NCBI GenBank assembly: GCA_964472545.1
Contig: CAYYNP010000098.1
Location: forward strand, 1-29,954
Direction of reading: 5' to 3'
DNA length: 29,954 bases
Origin: CAYYNP01 sp964472545
GTDB taxonomy: Bacteria; Planctomycetota; Planctomycetia; Pirellulales; Thermoguttaceae
The notes beneath the pieces are model-generated. The model searched no databases. It saw nothing but the letters and a program-made list of their open reading frames with translations, and was not told the DNA's origin. The number at the start of each line of letters is the position of its first letter. Within the stretch, counting starts at the first letter, position 1. The translations under genes were made by a program, and so were the position numbers. Of the stretch, positions 24,980-29,954 are shown in pieces.

Positions 24980-24995
24980 ACGGGCCTTCGCCCGT
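24980..24995. repeat. Small hairpin in divergent region
   Basis: A perfect 6-bp stem ACGGGC / GCCCGT around CTTC, 37 bases before the second sigma factor gene. It may be a dispersed planctomycete repeat or part of the leader; function unknown. Confidence 0.45.
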
Positions 24996-25031
24996 AACAT
25001 GAGTAGACGGGACATGCATGCGGGGATTTAG

Positions 25032-25604
25032 ATGACGGCAGAGAGTCTCGGCGACAAACGCGAGTGGGTGCTTTCGGCGCTCGATCGATACGAGGTGCCG
25101 CTGTTGCGATTTGCGACGCGGCTGCTCGGCGGCCGGGAAGCTGCGCGCGATACGGTACAGCACGCGTTTCTGCAACTGTGTGACCGTGCGCCGGGCGATT
25201 TGGACCGGCGGCTGGGGCCGTGGCTGTTTACCGTCTGTCGGAATCGGGCGATCGACGTGCTTCGCAAGCGAGGTCGAGACGAGCCGCTGGCCGAAGACGG
25301 CGACTCGGCAGCCGTCAGCCGAGAGGCGGACCCGGCCAACGTGGCCGAGCAAAACGAGTTGCACCGGCGGTTGCTCGAAGCGGTCGCCGCGTTGCCGGAC
25401 AGCCAGCGGGAAGTCGTGGGGCTTTGGGCGGAGGGCTTTCGCTACGCCAAGATTGCCGAAATCACCGACCGCAGCGAAGGCAACGTGCGGGTGTTGGTGC
25501 ATCGAGCATTGAAGCGGCTGCGGGAGGAAGCCGCCATGAAGGGGCTGTACGAAGGGACTTCGGCCGATGAGACGCAGCGATGCGGGAGGAAGATTGCAAA
25601 TTGA
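25032..25604 (+). CDS. ECF-type RNA polymerase sigma factor (second copy)
   Basis: A 190-residue ECF sigma factor. Region 2 covers about residues 22-82 (L-L-R-F-A-T-R-L-L-G, D-T-V-Q-H-A-F-L-Q-L, W-L-F-T-V-C-R-N-R-A-I-D-V-L-R-K), and region 4 covers 115-172 (L-P-D-S-Q-R-E-V-V-G-L-W, then the helix-turn-helix Y-A-K-I-A-E-I-T-D-R-S-E-G-N-V-R-V-L-V-H-R-A). It is not a close copy of the factor at 14479; the two share only family features. The start ATG has a GGGG stretch seven bases upstream. The last four codons and the stop come from the AT-rich repeat that begins at 25593, so the C-terminal end was shaped by that insertion. The next gene, 344 bases downstream, encodes a membrane protein with an anti-sigma-like N-terminus. 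Confidence 0.93.
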   Translation: MTAESLGDKREWVLSALDRYEVPLLRFATRLLGGREAARDTVQHAFLQLCDRAPGDLDRRLGPWLFTVCRNRAIDVLRKRGRDEPLAEDGDSAAVSREADPANVAEQNELHRRLLEAVAALPDSQREVVGLWAEGFRYAKIAEITDRSEGNVRVLVHRALKRLREEAAMKGLYEGTSADETQRCGRKIAN

Positions 25605-25700
25605 GAATTGGGAATTGAGAATTGCAAATTGACGGACCTTAACGCATTGTGTTGCAGTCTGCAATGTGCAATTCTCAATTTGCAATTTGCAATTCTCAAT
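25593..25700. repeat. AT-rich inverted repeat element
   Basis: Built from units of ATTGCAAATTGAGAATTG. Two perfect inverted-repeat pairs are visible: a 17-bp pair (25594-25610 with 25669-25685) and an 18-bp pair (25614-25631 with 25683-25700). Its AT richness stands out in this GC-rich DNA. Its left end supplies the last codons and stop of the sigma factor gene. It may also end that transcript. Confidence 0.85.
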
Positions 25701-25719
25701 CCCCCTTCCCCGTGTTTCG

Positions 25720-25807
25720 GGCAAGCAGCAAGCGATCGGTTCTGGGCGTTGCAGGCTTAATCGACGCGCCCGGCGCTAACCGGGCGGACCAGACCTTGCT
25801 GCTTGCC
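25720..25807. repeat. Nested GC-rich palindrome
   Basis: An outer perfect 13-bp inverted repeat GGCAAGCAGCAAG (25720-25732) / CTTGCTGCTTGCC (25795-25807) encloses a 7-bp hairpin CGCCCGG / CCGGGCG (25767-25773 and 25780-25786). It lies in the gap between the sigma gene and the VWA gene and encodes nothing that I can support. Confidence 0.8.
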
Positions 25808-25837
25808 GGGGGCACGGGGATGGGCGTGGAAGTTGGA

Positions 25838-25900
25838 GGGGACTGGTACCTTCTGCCGGAACGGCCCGCAGGGTGCTTCGCACAGAAGGTACCTGTCCCC
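25838..25900. repeat. Palindromic element, family B relative
   Basis: An inverted repeat of 18 bases with one mismatch: left arm GGGGACTGGTACCTTCTG (25838-25855), right arm 25883-25900 ending CCTGTCCCC. The outer GGGGAC/GTCCCC ends resemble those of the element at 17456-17565. It sits 48 bases before the start of the VWA gene. Confidence 0.8.
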
Positions 25901-25948
25901 TTCTGCTGTTTGGAAGATGACGTTCCTTGATAACGAGGAAGCACGACC

Positions 25949-28930
25949 ATGGACTCGAAACCCCACGACGACAATAGCCGCCCAATCGACGAGGCGCTGC
26001 TGACGGCCTATGCCTTGGGAGAACTCGACGCCAAAGAGCAAGCCGCCGTAGAAGCGGAGCTTGCCGAAAACGGCGAGGCACGACGGACCGTCGAAGAAAC
26101 GGTTGCCGTGGCCGAGCAGATCAAAGCGGCCGATCGGAGCGGGCCGGCGCCGGAGCGTTCCGTTGCGCTGCGCGAGGCGATTGAAGCGAGGCTCCAGGAA
26201 CTCGAGTCGCAGGACTCCAAGGCGAGCCCAGACGAGAGGCCTTCGCCCGCGCCCGCCGAACATGCAACGCCTCGATTTCGCCGTTTTGCTACGGCGGCTG
26301 CGGTGGTGGTGATTGCGGCGCTGTCGTACTACTTGGGCTTGATTCAATCGGCAAGTTCGCAACGCGCCGATCTATCGAATCCCGAGGCGACGAGCCCCCC
26401 ATCGACAAGGGCTGATGCGACGCATGACGTAACCGCGTTGCTCCCGCCAACAGAGAAAGGCAACAGCCCGCCCCAGGTTTTGAAGCCTGCCATTGCTTAC
26501 CAGCCACCGGATGCAATGACGTGGACAACCGCGCCGAGTGCGATGGTGAGCGTACAACCACAGTACGAGGGATTACCGGGCAGCTTGCCCTTCGCTAACG
26601 CGCCCATCCTGCCGGGCGGCAGCTTGTTCAGCACGAACGAACGCATGCCAACGCCCGGTGATGCAATGGGCCTGAACATCGCAGGCACTTACGACATCAC
26701 CGGCGGCATGGACTACGTGCCGATCGTTCCGCGGTCCGACATCCAATTAACTCTCCCTACGCCTACCCTCCAGCCAGAGTGGCATGTCGGTGGTGTCACT
26801 CCGGCCGTACCAGGGCAAGCGGGGAACACAACGGGGATCACGTTTTCGGGGGGAACGCTCGCGCCAACGGACGATGCCGGCACGGACCCGGCATTGTGGC
26901 GTGAGTTGCACGCCCGGAGCACGGCATTCAGTAGCGGCCCCCGAATTGAGTTCGGCCGCGGAGCCGCGTCATATGGTGTGAGGCGTGCCGCTCCGAGCGA
27001 CGAGCACCTCACGAAAGGTCAGATGGACTCTCTGGTGGCGAGGGTGACGCTTCCTGTTCCGCCGGGCGGCCTTGAGGAGGCACGGCTCACGATTGTTGAC
27101 GGGGCCGAGATCACGATCCCACCCGGCGATCCGTCGAGCGGCCCCCGGCCGACCATAACGAAGCCAGAGTTGGACCAAGCTCTCCGCAACGACCCATATG
27201 CCGGTCAGCTCGCGCGGGAGTTGGCGTTGCGTAGCATGGACGAGGAACACACGCGCGGCCGCGGCCAATCAGACCTAGGCGGTGTCATACTGTACGACCG
27301 ATCCCTCACCGCTGAAGAAACCAAAGCGATGACGGCCCATTTGTGCGAACGTTACCACCTATCCGCTGAAGAAGCCAAAGCGGCGATCAACGCCGGGGAA
27401 TGGGCCGATTTTCAACGCCAGTTGGCACAGACGGACTATCTCCACAAACTCAGCGAGGCTCCCGGCGAAAGCCGGGCTCACATCGAAGCCCCCGGCACCG
27501 AGCAATACGACCCGATCATCGAAAACCCCTTCGTCCGCGCGATCGGTAAGAAGGCCGTCTCGACCTTCTCGATCGATGTCGACACCGCCTCGTACGCCAA
27601 CGTGCGGCGGTTTCTCACGTCGGGGCAACTCCCGCCGCCGAATGCGGTACGGATCGAGGAGTTGGTCAATTACTTCAAGTACGACTACCCGCAGCCGGGC
27701 GGCGACGAGCCGTTTTCGGTCGACATGGAAGTAGCGGCGTGTCCCTGGAACGCGGACCACCGGTTGTTGCGCGTGGGGCTGAAGGGCCGCGAGATCGACA
27801 ACGCGGAGCGCGGGCCCAGCAACATCGTCTTCCTGTTGGACGTCTCCGGCTCGATGCGCGACGACAACAAGCTGCCGTTGGTCAAACAGGCGATGGGCAT
27901 GCTCGTCGAGCAACTCACCGAAGACGACCGCGTGGCGATCGTGACCTATGCCAGCGGCACCGAGGTCCGGCTGCCGTCGACCGGTGGCCACGAGCAGGAG
28001 ACGATTCGCAATGCCATCGACGCGCTTTCCGCCGGCGGTTCTACGCACGGCAGTGCGGGCATCCAACTCGCCTACGAACAGGCCGGCGCCCATTTCGTCG
28101 AGGGCGGTGTCAACCGCGTGATCCTGGCCACCGACGGCGATTTGAACGTGGGCATCACCGACGACGACGAACTGGTCAAGCTGATCAAGGAGAAGGCCGA
28201 AAGCGGCGTCTTTCTGACCGTGCTGGGCTTCGGCACCGGCAACCTGAAGGACTCGAAGATGGAGAAGCTGGCCGACAAGGGCAACGGCACGTACGCCTAC
28301 ATCGACGGCGTCCGCGAAGCCCAGAAGGTGTTGGTCGAACAGGTCTGCGGAAGCCTGGTCACGATCGCCAAGGACGTGAAGATCCAACTCGAATTCAACC
28401 CGGCCGAGGTCGAGAGCTATCGGCTGATCGGCTACGAGAATCGTCGCCTGGCCGCGAAGGATTTTGCCAACGACGCGAAGGACGCCGGGGAGATCGGGGC
28501 CGGGCATACGGTCACGGCGCTCTACGAGTTGGTGCCGGCGGCGGCCGAGGACGAAGAGGCGCCCACGGCGACGAACGTGTCGTTGAAGTATCAACAGCCG
28601 CCCGGCCCGGCGCTGACCGACGCGGCGGCCAACGGTGAAACGGCCGAATTGCGGCTGCGATACAAGCAGCCCGACGCGGACGAAAGCCAACTGCGGGAAT
28701 TCACTGTCGTCGACGGCGAGCAGCGGTTTGGCGAGGCGTCGGCCGATTTCCGGTTCGCATCGTCGGTAGCCGCGTTTGCCATGGTGTTGCGGCGGTCGCA
28801 GCACGCAGGCGAACTCACCTTGGCAGCCGTTGAGGAGTTCGCCGTCGGGGCAATCGGCGACGATCCGGGCGAGTATCGGGCCGAGTTCGTCGAGTTGGTA
28901 CAGCGGGCGAAGGAGATGCTGCCGGAGTGA
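25949..28930 (+). CDS. Membrane-anchored anti-sigma-like / YfbK-type VWA protein
   Basis: A 993-residue protein. Residues 10-60 (L-L-T-A-Y-A-L-G-E-L-D-A-K-E-Q) look like the cytoplasmic domain of planctomycete anti-sigma factors but lack zinc-binding Cys. A TM helix spans about 113-131. A long low-complexity region (140-510) follows, with a short segment I-L-Y-D-R-S-L-T-A-E-E-T reminiscent of the end of a LamG-like fold. The outer part is YfbK-like: the N-terminal domain (525-610; S-T-F-S-I-D-V-D-T-A-S-Y-A-N-V-R-R-F-L), a VWA domain with an intact metal site D631-V-S633-G-S635, and the YfbK C-terminal region. A GAGGA ribosome site is nine bases upstream. The order sigma gene then this gene suggests it holds the sigma factor at the membrane and releases it on an outside or envelope signal sensed by the VWA part; this is inference. 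Confidence 0.88.
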   Translation: MDSKPHDDNSRPIDEALLTAYALGELDAKEQAAVEAELAENGEARRTVEETVAVAEQIKAADRSGPAPERSVALREAIEARLQELESQDSKASPDERPSPAPAEHATPRFRRFATAAAVVVIAALSYYLGLIQSASSQRADLSNPEATSPPSTRADATHDVTALLPPTEKGNSPPQVLKPAIAYQPPDAMTWTTAPSAMVSVQPQYEGLPGSLPFANAPILPGGSLFSTNERMPTPGDAMGLNIAGTYDITGGMDYVPIVPRSDIQLTLPTPTLQPEWHVGGVTPAVPGQAGNTTGITFSGGTLAPTDDAGTDPALWRELHARSTAFSSGPRIEFGRGAASYGVRRAAPSDEHLTKGQMDSLVARVTLPVPPGGLEEARLTIVDGAEITIPPGDPSSGPRPTITKPELDQALRNDPYAGQLARELALRSMDEEHTRGRGQSDLGGVILYDRSLTAEETKAMTAHLCERYHLSAEEAKAAINAGEWADFQRQLAQTDYLHKLSEAPGESRAHIEAPGTEQYDPIIENPFVRAIGKKAVSTFSIDVDTASYANVRRFLTSGQLPPPNAVRIEELVNYFKYDYPQPGGDEPFSVDMEVAACPWNADHRLLRVGLKGREIDNAERGPSNIVFLLDVSGSMRDDNKLPLVKQAMGMLVEQLTEDDRVAIVTYASGTEVRLPSTGGHEQETIRNAIDALSAGGSTHGSAGIQLAYEQAGAHFVEGGVNRVILATDGDLNVGITDDDELVKLIKEKAESGVFLTVLGFGTGNLKDSKMEKLADKGNGTYAYIDGVREAQKVLVEQVCGSLVTIAKDVKIQLEFNPAEVESYRLIGYENRRLAAKDFANDAKDAGEIGAGHTVTALYELVPAAAEDEEAPTATNVSLKYQQPPGPALTDAAANGETAELRLRYKQPDADESQLREFTVVDGEQRFGEASADFRFASSVAAFAMVLRRSQHAGELTLAAVEEFAVGAIGDDPGEYRAEFVELVQRAKEMLPE

Positions 28931-29046
28931 GGTGGCTGGCGCCGAGGTGCAAGCGGCGAGCAACGAGCCCCCAGGCCGGATTCTCTGGGGCTCGTTTCTT
29001 CTCTGGGGGCTCACCACTCGTTCCTCGTGCTCCGACCCCAGCCACC
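28931..29046. repeat. 116-bp palindromic element, family A copy 3
   Basis: Bounded by GGTGGCTGG and CCAGCCACC and starting on the base after the VWA gene stop. Inside, GAGCCCCCAG (28965-28974) can pair with CTGGGGGCTC (29003-29012) or with CTGGGGCTC (28985-28993). The right arm, read in reverse, shares a 15-base run (GCACGAGGAACGAGT) with the left arm of the element at 7986. Its place right after a stop codon suggests it also works as a terminator. Confidence 0.85.
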
Positions 29047-29108
29047 CGCCGCCTCCGCGCAGACGGAAACCTCTACGTAGCCTGAAAAGTCCGCACTTAG
29101 TGGGGGCA

Positions 29109-29137
29109 TTCACCGCGCGCTCGTTTCCTGCTATACT
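29109..29137 (+). promoter_or_regulatory. Putative sigma70-like promoter of glgC
   Basis: TTCACC (29109-29114), a 17-base spacer and TATACT (29132-29137) lie 95 bases before the glgC start. The -10 box matches at five of six positions and the -35 at four of six. Confidence 0.5.
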
Positions 29138-29231
29138 CAACGAGTTGCGTTCGGGCCTCCTCCTCTGCGAGGCTCTCGAATCGACTGGGAAACGTCGGCC
29201 GATTTTGCCCGGCTCGCGCGGTGGTAGCCAC

Positions 29232-29954
29232 ATGAAGAACCTGATAACCTTGGTACTCGGCGGCGGGCAGGGGGCGCGGCTGTATCCGCTGACCAAGTTT
29301 CGCTCGAAGCCGGCCGTGCCAACGGCGGGAAAGTACCGGCTGATCGACATCCCGCTGTCAAACTGCATCAACAGCGGGCTGAACCGGATCTATTTGTTGA
29401 CCCAGTTCAACTCGGTCAGTCTTCACCGCCACATCCGTAGCAGCTACAACTTCGACCGCTTCAGCCGCGGCTTCGTCGAGATCCTGGCCGCCCAGCAGAC
29501 GATCGCCAGCACCGATTGGTACCAAGGCACCGCCGACGCGGTCCGCCAGAACCTGCGCTATCTCCAGCAACCGGGCATCCAATACGTGCTGATCCTCTCC
29601 GGCGACCAACTCTATCGGATGGACTTCCGCGAGATGATCGTCTCGCACGAGAAGGCCGGTGCCGACGTGACCATCTCTGCCGTGCCGGTCCACTCCAAGG
29701 ACGCCGCCGGCCTGGGGATCATGCGGCTGGACGACGCCGGCCGCGTGGTGGGCTTTCTCGAGAAGCCAAAGACCCCGCAGGAACTGGACCACGTGCGGAC
29801 CGATCCGAACTGGATCGACGCCCGCGGCATCGCCAGCGGGGGCCGCGATTGTCTGGCCAGCATGGGGATCTACCTCTTCAACCGCGAGACGCTGCTGGAC
29901 GTGCTCGAAAAGACCGACTACCAGGACTTCGGCAAAGAGGTCTTTCCGGCGTCG
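29232..29954 (+). CDS. glgC: Glucose-1-phosphate adenylyltransferase, 3'-truncated by window edge
   Basis: The first 241 codons of ADP-glucose pyrophosphorylase, which makes ADP-glucose from glucose-1-phosphate and ATP, the committed step of glycogen synthesis. The N-terminal nucleotide-binding loop V-L-G-G-G-Q-G-A-R-L-Y-P-L-T-K is followed by S-K-P-A-V-P, G-K-Y-R-L-I-D-I-P-L-S-N-C-I-N-S-G, W-Y-Q-G-T-A-D-A-V-R-Q-N and the metal-binding S-G-D-Q-L-Y-R-M-D, all in the family's order and spacing. The start ATG 29232 agrees with the usual N-terminus; the ribosome site (GGTGG) is modest. No stop is reached, and the left-handed helix domain lies beyond the window. It appears to have its own promoter and is unlikely to belong to the VWA locus. 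Confidence 0.95.
   Translation, partial: MKNLITLVLGGGQGARLYPLTKFRSKPAVPTAGKYRLIDIPLSNCINSGLNRIYLLTQFNSVSLHRHIRSSYNFDRFSRGFVEILAAQQTIASTDWYQGTADAVRQNLRYLQQPGIQYVLILSGDQLYRMDFREMIVSHEKAGADVTISAVPVHSKDAAGLGIMRLDDAGRVVGFLEKPKTPQELDHVRTDPNWIDARGIASGGRDCLASMGIYLFNRETLLDVLEKTDYQDFGKEVFPAS

Noticed and set aside
24900..25724. N-terminal extension of the metal permease frame
   Set aside because: It translates the reverse strand of the sigma factor gene and the AT-rich repeat; the permease family begins at ATG 24899.
27359..29371. 670-codon open frame on the minus strand
   Set aside because: Antisense to the YfbK-type VWA domain and the start of glgC, and crosses the family A palindrome; translation is low complexity.
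1..29954. tRNA or rRNA genes, insertion sequences, prophage genes
   Set aside because: None recognised on either strand; no transposase, integrase or phage structural gene is encoded.

Overview
The window is a 30-kb piece of a GC-rich chromosome that reads like a member of the Planctomycetota, probably Pirellulales-like. I base this on gene content and style: secreted family S1 sulfatases with Cys-type formylglycine motifs, a PL11 rhamnogalacturonan lyase, a very large PVC-type dehydrogenase/HEAT/c-type cytochrome protein, ECF sigma factors beside giant von Willebrand (VWA) proteins, and many palindromic intergenic repeats. I see no tRNA, rRNA, CRISPR array, prophage or insertion sequence. 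The taxonomic call is inference; no marker gene was compared with a database.

Left third (1-12000), polysaccharide breakdown. A Gfo/Idh/MocA oxidoreductase cut off at its 5' end is followed by an AlbA_2/Schlafen-type DNA-binding protein with different base composition. A convergent sulfatase (minus), a divergent second sulfatase (plus) and a PL11 lyase come next. Then, on the minus strand, a 1254-residue secreted dehydrogenase/HEAT/cytochrome c protein is bracketed by two near-identical direct repeats. The sulfatases, lyase and oxidoreductase would fit use of a sulfated rhamnose- or uronate-containing polysaccharide; the radical SAM sulfatase maturase at 22237 could supply the formylglycine that both sulfatases need.

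Middle (12000-23600). RNA 3'-phosphate cyclase (rtcA) and a secreted thioredoxin-fold protein precede a four-gene plus-strand run: ECF sigma factor, 190-residue secreted protein of unknown function, a 2118-residue membrane protein (cytoplasmic segment, TM, FecR-like, VIT, degenerate VWA, variable region, C-terminal helical repeats), and a radical SAM anaerobic sulfatase-maturase-like enzyme ending in a SEC-C metal-binding motif.

Right third (23600-29954). A minus-strand metal permease with an HMA tail is divergent from a second ECF sigma factor. A 993-residue protein follows, combining a cytoplasmic anti-sigma-like segment, a TM helix and a YfbK-type VWA ectodomain. The window ends in the first 241 codons of glgC (ADP-glucose synthesis).

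The two most notable things are (1) two independent loci pairing an ECF sigma factor with a single-pass membrane protein whose outer part carries a VWA domain, suggesting a shared signalling architecture, and (2) several families of palindromic repeats, two of which sit in frame inside large protein-coding genes and have relatives in nearby intergenic DNA.
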